DNA of 5,518 bases, taken from positions 1 through 5,518 of the forward strand of contig SKWJ01000244.1 of the NCBI GenBank assembly GCA_007128995.1. The letters are read 5' to 3'. The position numbers and the translations under genes were made by a program. The stretch is from Paracoccaceae bacterium (GTDB lineage Bacteria > Pseudomonadota > Alphaproteobacteria > Rhodobacterales > Rhodobacteraceae). This document shows positions 1 through 5,518 of this stretch, piece by piece (the first letter of the stretch is position 1; every line of letters starts with the position of its first letter). The notes under the pieces were generated by a model. The model did no database searches and was not told the DNA's origin. It was given only the letters and a program-made list of their open reading frames with translations.

Positions 1-22
1 AAACAGAAAGCCATCGCCTGAG

Positions 23-727
23 TCAGTGCCAACTGACATCCCCCAGAAAGATGTACCCCGCGCCATAGATCGTCTTGATCAGGCGCGGGTTGCGCGGGTC
101 TTCGCCAAGTTTGGTACGCAATCGCGAAATGCGCACATCCATCGCACGGTCAAAGCTTTCACCAGCCGCCCCGCCGAGGGCGTCAAGCATCTGGTTACGA
201 GAAATCAGCCGTTTGGGTGCATCGAGAAACAGGCGCAGGACTTCGCCTTCAGCATGGCTGAATGGAATCTCGCGGCCGTCCTCTGCGACCAGCATGTAGC
301 GGTCAAACTCTGCGCTCCAGCCATTGAACTTCGCGCAGGTCTGACGGGTTTCCGGCTGAATGCCGGGCTTGCGCAGCCTTGCGCGGATGCGTGCGACAAC
401 CTCAGCAGGGTCGAAAGGTTTGATGATGTAATCATCGGCCCCCAGTTCAAGCCCGGTGACCCTGTCCTGTACCTGAGCGCGTCCAGATATGATTATGATT
501 GTGGCCCCGGATTCCAGCGCCAGCCGGTGTACCAGCGCCAGACCGTCCCGATCCGGCAGGCCCAGATCAACAAGGCAGACATCGGGCGTCATGCGTTTGA
601 GCGCGGCCTCAAACTCGGTGGCCCTTGCATAGGTGGTGGTGTGAAACCCTGCATCCTTGAGCGCATTTGACAGAACCTGACGTATTTCAGGTTCGTCATC
701 GAGAATGGCAATATGCGGGATCGTCAT
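23..727 (-). CDS. OmpR/PhoB-family response regulator (receiver + winged-helix DNA-binding domain)
   Basis: This 234-residue protein is a cytoplasmic transcription factor switched by phosphorylation. The receiver domain (about residues 4-118) has the acidic pocket D10/D11, the phosphoacceptor D54 in VDLGLPDRDG, the switch residue S81 in IISGRA, Y100, and the invariant K103 in IIKPFD. A short linker leads to a winged-helix domain (about 133-230). Its recognition-helix region is DRAMDVRISRLRTKLG (193-208) and it ends in the wing motif KTIYGAGYIF, as in OmpR/PhoB proteins. The length is normal and all catalytic residues are present. The ATG overlaps the stop of the upstream kinase gene (ATGA), and a GGAG lies 8 nt before it (736-739), which supports this start. 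The kinase next door is the obvious phosphodonor. Inferred targets are its own operon and the divergent ligase-transporter operon. Family assignment is secure; the regulon is not known from the sequence. Confidence 0.96.
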   Translation of the reverse strand: MTIPHIAILDDEPEIRQVLSNALKDAGFHTTTYARATEFEAALKRMTPDVCLVDLGLPDRDGLALVHRLALESGATIIIISGRAQVQDRVTGLELGADDYIIKPFDPAEVVARIRARLRKPGIQPETRQTCAKFNGWSAEFDRYMLVAEDGREIPFSHAEGEVLRLFLDAPKRLISRNQMLDALGGAAGESFDRAMDVRISRLRTKLGEDPRNPRLIKTIYGAGYIFLGDVSWH

Positions 728-2646
728 GAGAACTGCTCCAGGGCTGCGCGCAAATCGGGTAGGGCAAAGGGTTTTGTCAGCACCGGAAACTCCAGAGCGG
801 CTTCGCAGCGCAGCCTGTCAGTTGGAGGCAATGCGGTCATCAGGTGCAGACGAGACAGCCCGCGTGCACGGCAGGCACGCAACAAATCAAGCCCTGAACC
901 ACGCCCGGCGAGATTGATATCTGACAGGACCAAACCGAGACCGGGCAGATCCAGCAGGTTCAGCGCTTCATCGTGACTTGCCGCCTCAATCACACTATGG
1001 CCCATATCGCACAGCATCTCGCGGACGGTTTCCCTGATTGCATCGGTATCCTCGACCAGCAGCACCAGTCCATGTACGGGCTTGCTAAGGTTTGGTTCTG
1101 CGCGCTTCAGTGGCAGGCGCAGCGTCACCTGCGCTCCGCCCTCAGGCGCATTGGCCAGTCGCACCGTGCCGCCCGACAGTGTGATCTGGTCATAAACCAT
1201 TGCCAGACCAAGACCTGACCCTTCGCAGCCCTTGGTGGTGAAGAACGGTTCGAGCCCCTTTTCAAGGGCAGTATCGCTGAACCCGCTGCCGCTGTCGGTG
1301 ATGCAGATTTCCAGCCAGGTATCGCTGACACGGTGCGCGCGAAGGATGATTGTGCCAGCAGTTTCACCTAACGCATCGCGCGCGTTCAAAATCAGATTGA
1401 GCAATGAATCCTGCAGCGAACCCTGATCGAGCATCAGCACTGGCAGATCTTCGGCTATTATAACAATTAGGCTGACCTCCGTAGGCAATGCCGGACGGGC
1501 CATCAGTTGCAAATCGTCAAGCAATGCTGCCAGATCCGTGGGCTGCGGGCGCAGTTCACGATGACCAGAGATTGTTGCGATTCGCTCCAGCAACACCCCG
1601 CCACGGCGTGCTGCTGCCATGGTCGACTGCACAGCCTGCACAATTTCCGGCGCAAGATCCTGGCGTCGGGACAGTTGACCTTGCAAGCCGAGAATGATGG
1701 TCAGCAGATTGCCAAAATCATGCGCCAGCCCCGATGAGAGTTGCGCCGCCAGTTCGCGTTTGCGCGTTTGCGCCAAAGCCGCGCGGGCCTGGGCTTCCTC
1801 GGTCACATCCATCGACATGACATATATTCCGGTGATTGGTCCCTCACCAACCCGATCAGGTGTCAACGACAGCCGTATCCTGCGTCCGCTGGCTTCATGT
1901 GTGAATTCATGCACTGAGTTTTCACCGTCCAGTGCACGTTCCAACCAGGGATGTATCTTCTCGAAGACCACGCCCAGCACCTTGTGCATTGGCAGCCCGA
2001 CGATATCCTGCGGCAAGCCTGGAAGGATTGAGGACAATCTGCGATTGGAAAAAGTGTAGCGCAGTTCACAGTCGATATGGGCGATATGTGCCGGCATCAT
2101 CTCGGTCGTCAGACGGGTGCGCGCTTCCATCTCGGTCAATTCGCGCTTTGCCTGTTCCAGCGCGGCATTGGACGCCGCCAGCGCGCGATTGGTCTGGGCA
2201 AGTCGCTTCGCATGCGCCAGCAATTCGCCTGACAACTCTTCAGAATGTGCCTGTAGCAGGCGCTCCTGCAGCTTCACTTCGGTAATATCGGTATAGACCG
2301 TAACCCAGCCCCCTTGTGGAAGCGGGGCGCCCTCGACGCTGATCCATCGGCCATTCGCGCGCTCGCGTTCCATGTAATGGGGAACGAAGGCGCGCGCGGC
2401 CTCGACCCGGCTGCGCACTGCCGCTTCAGTATCCTCGACAGGTCCATATTCCCCGCGCGTGACCAGAAACCGGATCGTTTCTTCGAATTCAGCACCGGGT
2501 TGAACCAGAAAATCCGGCAGTTCGAACATTTCCTGATAACGGCGGTTGCAGACCGAAAGCCGCAAGTCACTGTCAAATATCGACAGGGCCTGCTGGATCA
2601 TGTTCAGTCCGGCGCCCATCAGCTTGATGCGTGTTGTATCACTCAA
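724..2646 (-). CDS. Soluble PAS-PAS hybrid sensor histidine kinase with C-terminal receiver (NahK/ErcS-like)
   Basis: This 640-residue hybrid kinase has no transmembrane segment or signal peptide, so it should sense a cytoplasmic signal. Domain order: a PAS_7-type domain (about 12-126, opening GLNMIQQALSIFDSDLRL), a predicted coiled coil (about 127-180), a second PAS (about 181-286), a DHp helix pair with phosphoacceptor H309 in LAHDFGNLLT, a HATPase domain (about 370-515) and a receiver (about 525-640). The ATPase has the N box (N417, N421, D424), G1 DSGSG (451-455), F box PFFTTK (467-472) and G2 GSGLGL (476-481). The receiver has E532/D533, phosphoacceptor D576, T604 and K625. N313, four residues after H309, is the position linked to phosphatase activity in HisKA kinases, so both activities are plausible. 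The start is TTG, with AAAGGA 10 nt upstream (2657-2662) and an in-frame stop not far upstream. The next in-frame ATG (2619, codon 10) lacks a good ribosome site. The layout resembles Pseudomonas NahK/ErcS kinases; orthology is not shown. Confidence 0.95.
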   Translation of the reverse strand: MSDTTRIKLMGAGLNMIQQALSIFDSDLRLSVCNRRYQEMFELPDFLVQPGAEFEETIRFLVTRGEYGPVEDTEAAVRSRVEAARAFVPHYMERERANGRWISVEGAPLPQGGWVTVYTDITEVKLQERLLQAHSEELSGELLAHAKRLAQTNRALAASNAALEQAKRELTEMEARTRLTTEMMPAHIAHIDCELRYTFSNRRLSSILPGLPQDIVGLPMHKVLGVVFEKIHPWLERALDGENSVHEFTHEASGRRIRLSLTPDRVGEGPITGIYVMSMDVTEEAQARAALAQTRKRELAAQLSSGLAHDFGNLLTIILGLQGQLSRRQDLAPEIVQAVQSTMAAARRGGVLLERIATISGHRELRPQPTDLAALLDDLQLMARPALPTEVSLIVIIAEDLPVLMLDQGSLQDSLLNLILNARDALGETAGTIILRAHRVSDTWLEICITDSGSGFSDTALEKGLEPFFTTKGCEGSGLGLAMVYDQITLSGGTVRLANAPEGGAQVTLRLPLKRAEPNLSKPVHGLVLLVEDTDAIRETVREMLCDMGHSVIEAASHDEALNLLDLPGLGLVLSDINLAGRGSGLDLLRACRARGLSRLHLMTALPPTDRLRCEAALEFPVLTKPFALPDLRAALEQFS

Positions 2647-2656
2647 GAGTGTGAAT

Positions 2657-2662
2657 TCCTTT
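2657..2662 (-). promoter_or_regulatory. Ribosome binding site that supports the TTG start of the kinase gene
   Basis: Read on the minus strand this is AAAGGA, ending 10 nt before TTG at 2646. No ATG or GTG in the same frame lies between it and the upstream in-frame stop, and the first internal ATG (2619) has no comparable purine tract. The long spacer and TTG codon suggest modest translation of the kinase, which fits a sensor needed at low copy number. This last point is inference. Confidence 0.6.
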
Positions 2663-2790
2663 GACCTGTCTGGTGAAGGTTAGACGCCTGGGCCTCGCGC
2701 GGAAAGACCTGATCACTCATGGTTACAATTCGTAAGGATTGCGCAAAACTGAGGCAAGAATCACCGCGCCTGATTGCGCGAGAGGAGGGG

Positions 2791-2810
2791 CCGGCAGCGC
2801 TGTCTGTCGG
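2791..2810 (+). promoter_or_regulatory. Short hairpin in the probable 5' leader of the ligase gene
   Basis: CCGGCAG (2791-2797) can pair with CTGTCGG (2804-2810) around a 6-nt loop, giving a 7-bp stem in RNA with one G-U wobble. It sits 14 nt before the ribosome binding site and is not followed by a T-run, so it is not an intrinsic terminator. Whether it is in the transcript depends on an unmapped start site. A chance hairpin of this size in GC-rich DNA is quite possible. Confidence 0.3.
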
Positions 2811-2824
2811 AACCAGGATTGCCC

Positions 2825-2835
2825 AGAGGAGGAGG
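2825..2835 (+). promoter_or_regulatory. Strong Shine-Dalgarno tract that sets the GTG start of the acyl-CoA ligase
   Basis: AGAGGAGGAGG is a long anti-16S-complementary purine run, ending 4 nt before GTG at 2840; its first AGGAGG has a more usual spacing of about 7 nt. It decides between this GTG and the upstream in-frame TTG at 2774, which has no ribosome site of its own. The 22 extra residues from 2774 are Arg/Gly-rich and are not expected at the N terminus of this enzyme family. Confidence 0.8.
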
Positions 2836-2839
2836 TCGC

Positions 2840-4822
2840 GTGAACATCCCGACCCAGACCAGTGAATCGCTGGATGGACTTTGCTCCATCCCGGCACTTC
2901 TTGCCCGAAATGCCGCCCAATTCGGGAAGCAGACAGCGTACCGGGAAAAGGAATTCGGTATCTGGCAATTCTGGACATGGGGTCAGACACAGGCGGAAGT
3001 GCGGGCGCTGGCGCTGGGGTTTCTGGTGCTCGATATACGCCGCGGGGACTATGTCGCGATCATTGGGCGTAACCGGCCAGCGCTCTACTGGGCCATGGTT
3101 GCAGTGCAATCAGTCGGTGCAGTCCCGGTTCCACTTTATCAGGACGCAGTCGCCGAGGAGATGGCTTATGTCCTCGAACACTGCGGCGCGCGTTTCGTCA
3201 TTTGCGGTGACCAGGAACAGGTCGACAAGGTTCTCGAGGTGCAGGAAACCGTTAAATGCATCGAGGAGATCGCCTATCTCGACAAGCGCGGCATGCGCAA
3301 ATATGACCACAGCCACATGAACTGGCTTGAAGATCTGAAGCGCGAAGGACGCGCGGCAGAAACGCGGCTTGGCGCGGAACTTGACAAGCGGATTGCCGAG
3401 TTGAGCTTCGATCACACCTGCGTCATGCTCTACACATCCGGGACGACTGGCAAGCCCAAGGGCGTGGTGCTGTCCAACCGCAACATCATCGTCACGTCCA
3501 AGAACTCATCAGAATTTGACAGGCTGCGTCCGGGTGATGAGATCCTTGCCTATCTGCCGATGGCCTGGGTTGGCGATTTCATCTTCGCCATCGGGCAAGC
3601 CTATTGGAGTGGGTTCTGCGTGAATTGCCCGGAATCAGCCCAGACCATGCTGACCGACCTGCGCGAGATTGGGCCAACATATTACTTCGCGCCACCGCGC
3701 GTCTTCGAGAACATGCTCACAACTGTCATGATCCGCATGGAAGACGCCTCGCCCCTGAAGCGTCGCCTGTTTCATCACTTCATGGCGCATGCTCGCGATA
3801 CCGGGCCAAAGCTTCTTGACAAGAAACCTGTCGGTCTGGGTGCGCGGCTTAAGTACCGGCTTGGCGATCTGCTGGTATATGGTCCCCTCAAAGACACACT
3901 TGGCCTGCGCCGGATCCGCGTGGCCTATACTGCGGGTGAAGCAATCGGACCCGAAATCTTTGATTTTTATCGCGCTCTCGGGATCAATCTCAAACAGCTT
4001 TACGGACAGACCGAGGCCAGCGTCTTCATCACCCAGCAGCCCGATGGAGAGGTCCGCTCGGACACTGTCGGGGTTCCCTCACCGGGGGTCGAGGTACGAA
4101 TTGCCGAGAATGGCGAAGTCTTCTACCGCTCGCCCGGCACTTTTGAGAGCTATTACAAAAACGCCGAGAGTACGGCCTCGACCAAGGATCCGGAAGGCTG
4201 GGTCGCGACAGGGGATGCCGGTTTCTTTGAGGAAGGCACAGGACATCTGCGCATCATTGACCGTGCAAAGGATGTCGGGAAAATGGCCGATGGCAGCATG
4301 TTCGCGCCGAAATATGTAGAGAACAAACTGAAGTTCTTTCCGAATATTCTAGAATCGGTGGTGTTCGGCAATCGCCGTGATCATTGCGTGGCGTTTATCA
4401 ATATTGATCTCGGCGCAGTCGGCAGTTGGGCAGAACGCAATAATATTGCCTATTCCAGCTATCAGGAACTGGCAGCGTTGAAGCCGGTTCTGGACACGAT
4501 CCAAGCACATGTGGAGCAGGTCAATGAAAGTGTTGCCCAGGACAAGATCCTGTCGGGCTGCCAGATCCACCGGTTTCTGGTCCTGCACAAGGAACTGGAC
4601 GCCGATGACGGTGAGATGACCCGAACCCGCAAGGTGCGCCGTCGGATTGTGGAAGATAAATTCGCGGATCTCATCGGCGCGCTCTATGGCGGCAAGGACC
4701 GGATCTATACTGAAACCGAAGTCACCTATGAGGACGGGCGCAAGGGACAGCTGAAAGCAACGCTGGAAATCCGCGATGCGAAGGTCTTTGGCGTGGCGGC
4801 AACACAGATGGCAGCGGAATGA
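2840..4822 (+). CDS. AMP-forming acyl-CoA synthetase (long-chain-fatty-acid-CoA ligase-like, ANL superfamily)
   Basis: A 660-residue cytoplasmic enzyme expected to activate a carboxylic acid in two steps (acid + ATP to acyl-AMP, then CoA thioester). Motifs in order: the phosphate-binding loop YTSGTTGKPKG (198-208), the A5 motif YGQTE (388-392), TGD (457-459) binding the adenylate ribose, the hinge region DRAKD (474-478), and the likely catalytic lysine K598 in MTRTRKVRR. The hinge segment continues as GKMADGSMFAP rather than the more usual small, Gly-rich pattern. About 55 residues follow the catalytic lysine, longer than in classical FadD. Overall layout is like long-chain acyl-CoA synthetases (FadD15/LACS type), but this does not fix the substrate; phenylacetate, benzoate-like acids or fatty acids are all possible. 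The GTG start follows a strong ribosome site (2825-2835). The stop is just before a LivG-type ATPase, so uptake and activation are probably co-expressed. Confidence 0.93.
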   Translation: MNIPTQTSESLDGLCSIPALLARNAAQFGKQTAYREKEFGIWQFWTWGQTQAEVRALALGFLVLDIRRGDYVAIIGRNRPALYWAMVAVQSVGAVPVPLYQDAVAEEMAYVLEHCGARFVICGDQEQVDKVLEVQETVKCIEEIAYLDKRGMRKYDHSHMNWLEDLKREGRAAETRLGAELDKRIAELSFDHTCVMLYTSGTTGKPKGVVLSNRNIIVTSKNSSEFDRLRPGDEILAYLPMAWVGDFIFAIGQAYWSGFCVNCPESAQTMLTDLREIGPTYYFAPPRVFENMLTTVMIRMEDASPLKRRLFHHFMAHARDTGPKLLDKKPVGLGARLKYRLGDLLVYGPLKDTLGLRRIRVAYTAGEAIGPEIFDFYRALGINLKQLYGQTEASVFITQQPDGEVRSDTVGVPSPGVEVRIAENGEVFYRSPGTFESYYKNAESTASTKDPEGWVATGDAGFFEEGTGHLRIIDRAKDVGKMADGSMFAPKYVENKLKFFPNILESVVFGNRRDHCVAFINIDLGAVGSWAERNNIAYSSYQELAALKPVLDTIQAHVEQVNESVAQDKILSGCQIHRFLVLHKELDADDGEMTRTRKVRRRIVEDKFADLIGALYGGKDRIYTETEVTYEDGRKGQLKATLEIRDAKVFGVAATQMAAE

Positions 4823-4828
4823 GCGGGC

Positions 4829-4837
4829 AGGGAGGGG
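4829..4837 (+). promoter_or_regulatory. Ribosome binding site favouring the ATG at 4840 for the ABC ATPase
   Basis: AGGGAGGGG lies 2 nt before ATG 4840 (core GGAGG ends 4 nt before it). The competing in-frame ATG at 4819 overlaps the ligase stop as ATGA and has only a weak AGCGGA upstream. The strong tract lies between the two candidates, inside the reading frame of the earlier one, so the later start is preferred. Coupled starts at 4819 cannot be excluded. Confidence 0.6.
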
Positions 4838-4839
4838 CG

Positions 4840-5518
4840 ATGCGCGATACCGCGACGGATGAAGGCTACACCACGGTGGATGGTCGCAAGATCGGCGGCG
4901 TGGCCATGGAGATGCGTAACATCACCCTGCGTTTCGGGGGGGTGGTCGCAATCAAGGATATCAGCTTCGATATTCGATGGGGGGAAATCCGCGCAATCAT
5001 CGGCCCAAACGGTGCGGGAAAATCCTCGATGCTGAATGTCATCTCTGGATTCTATCACCCGCAAGAGGGCGAGGTTATCTACAAGGGCTACAAACGGCCG
5101 AGAATGCGCCCCTATCAGGTCGCCCGGCAGGGAATCGCGCGAACATTTCAGAATATCGCCCTGTTCGAAGGCATGAGCGTCCTTGACAACATCATGACGG
5201 GACGTCTGCATCACATGAAGGCGAATATACTGCAACAGGCGAAATGGTGGGGCCGTGCAAGCCGCGAAGAACACGAGAATCGCGAGCAGGTCGAAAAGAT
5301 CATCGACTTTCTGGAAATCCAGCATATCCGCAAGACGCCGGTGGCCCGCCTTCCCTATGGACTGAAAAAGCGGGTCGAACTGGCGCGCGCGCTTGCAGCG
5401 GAACCTGCAATTCTGCTTCTGGATGAACCCATGGCCGGCATGAATGTCGAAGAGAAAGAGGATATGTGCCGCTTCATCCTTGATGTGAATGATGAATTCG
5501 GAACCACGACAGTCCTGA
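4840..5518 (+). CDS. livG: LivG-type ABC transporter ATP-binding protein (3' end beyond the window)
   Basis: The first 226 residues of the ATPase of a branched-chain amino acid-type (HAAT/LIV) importer, acting at the cytoplasmic face of the inner membrane with two permeases, a second ATPase (LivF type) and a periplasmic binding protein. Visible motifs: Walker A GPNGAGKSS (55-63), Q-loop Q104 in RTFQNIALF, a long helical insert (about 120-160), signature LPYGLKKRVELARALA (171-186), Walker B ILLLDEP (191-197) and D-loop MAGMN. The signature departs from LSGGQ, but LPYG is known in LivG proteins beside CoA ligases. The H-loop and C terminus are missing only because the window stops. The frame also opens at ATG 4819, overlapping the ligase stop; I prefer 4840 for its ribosome site. 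The gene name is at family level; the ligand need not be an amino acid, since this class also imports aromatic and other organic acids. Confidence 0.92.
   Translation, partial: MRDTATDEGYTTVDGRKIGGVAMEMRNITLRFGGVVAIKDISFDIRWGEIRAIIGPNGAGKSSMLNVISGFYHPQEGEVIYKGYKRPRMRPYQVARQGIARTFQNIALFEGMSVLDNIMTGRLHHMKANILQQAKWWGRASREEHENREQVEKIIDFLEIQHIRKTPVARLPYGLKKRVELARALAAEPAILLLDEPMAGMNVEEKEDMCRFILDVNDEFGTTTVL

Larger units (their letters stand above)
2647..2839. promoter_or_regulatory. Divergent intergenic control region between the sensor operon and the ligase-transporter operon
   Basis: This 193-bp gap must hold the promoter of the minus-strand kinase-regulator operon and probably that of the plus-strand ligase operon. 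The best minus-strand sigma70-like match is TTGCCT (2752-2757) and TACGAA (2729-2734) with a 17-bp spacer; the -10 matches only 3 of 6 consensus positions, so it is tentative. No convincing plus-strand promoter was found. Other visible structure includes a TTAC-N5-GTAA dyad (2723-2735), a perfect 8-bp palindrome TTGCGCAA (2739-2746), three GATTGC copies (2737, 2772, 2817) and a short hairpin (2791-2810). These are candidate operators or leader elements. No rho-independent terminator was seen. Confidence 0.6.

Noticed and set aside
1..22. Terminator after the response regulator
   Set aside because: The 22 bases available show no stem-loop or T-run; any terminator or further gene of this operon lies outside the window.
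26..670. 214-codon plus-strand open frame opposite the response regulator
   Set aside because: It lies wholly antisense to a gene with complete family motifs; the long frame follows from the GC-biased codon use of the real gene and its product has no recognisable domain.
2661..2686. TTGACC followed by TAGACG as a plus-strand promoter
   Set aside because: The -35 resembles consensus, but the spacing is only 14 bp and the -10 is poor; no good hexamer occurs at 16-18 bp.
2774..2839. Upstream TTG start extending the ligase by 22 residues
   Set aside because: It has no ribosome site, and the extra residues are Arg/Gly-rich because they translate the Shine-Dalgarno tracts of the real leader. GTG 2840 is much better placed.
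2719..2865. 48-codon plus-strand frame starting ATG 2719 and ending inside the ligase gene
   Set aside because: A possible leader peptide was considered, but the nearest purine tract (2701-2706) is 12 nt away, the composition is not distinctive, and no attenuator structure follows. Not supported enough to annotate.
2643..3109. Minus-strand frames (115 and 128 codons) spanning the intergenic region and the ligase start
   Set aside because: They overlap the control region and the conserved N-terminal coding sequence of the ligase, have no recognisable domain, and would block the only space for the kinase promoter.
4726..5325. 199-codon minus-strand open frame across the ligase end and the ABC ATPase start
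   Set aside because: It is antisense to two well-supported genes, and its translation is rich in residues expected from reversed ATPase codons. No ribosome site or domain supports it.

Overview
The window looks like ordinary chromosomal DNA from an alphaproteobacterium, most probably of the Rhodobacterales. This rests on a GC-rich but not extreme base composition, strong G/C preference at third codon positions, and protein sequences that read like family members from that group (a PAS-rich soluble hybrid kinase, and an acyl-CoA ligase next to a LivG-type ATPase). The genus is not determined. I see no tRNA, rRNA, CRISPR array, insertion sequence or phage gene.

The layout is two divergent transcription units around one intergenic region of 193 bp (2647-2839). 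On the minus strand, a soluble hybrid sensor histidine kinase (724-2646) is followed by an OmpR-type response regulator (23-727). The two overlap by an ATGA junction, so they are almost certainly co-transcribed and translationally coupled. On the plus strand, an AMP-forming acyl-CoA synthetase (2840-4822) is followed by a LivG-type ABC ATPase (from 4840, cut by the window end). That ATPase is probably the first gene of a branched-chain-amino-acid-type (LIV/HAAT) uptake transporter.

The simplest working model is a sensing, uptake and activation module. The transporter would import a small organic acid or similar ligand, the ligase would convert a carboxylate to its CoA thioester, and the divergent two-component system would sense a cytoplasmic signal and control the locus. 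The gene families and arrangement are visible in the sequence. The regulatory link and the substrate (aromatic acid, fatty acid or other carboxylate) are inference.

I found no clearly novel system. The points most worth checking are the shared intergenic region (GATTGC repeats, a TTAC-N5-GTAA dyad, and a hairpin between two Shine-Dalgarno-like tracts), the hybrid kinase paired with a DNA-binding regulator without a visible HPt protein, and the variant nucleotide-binding loop of the ligase.
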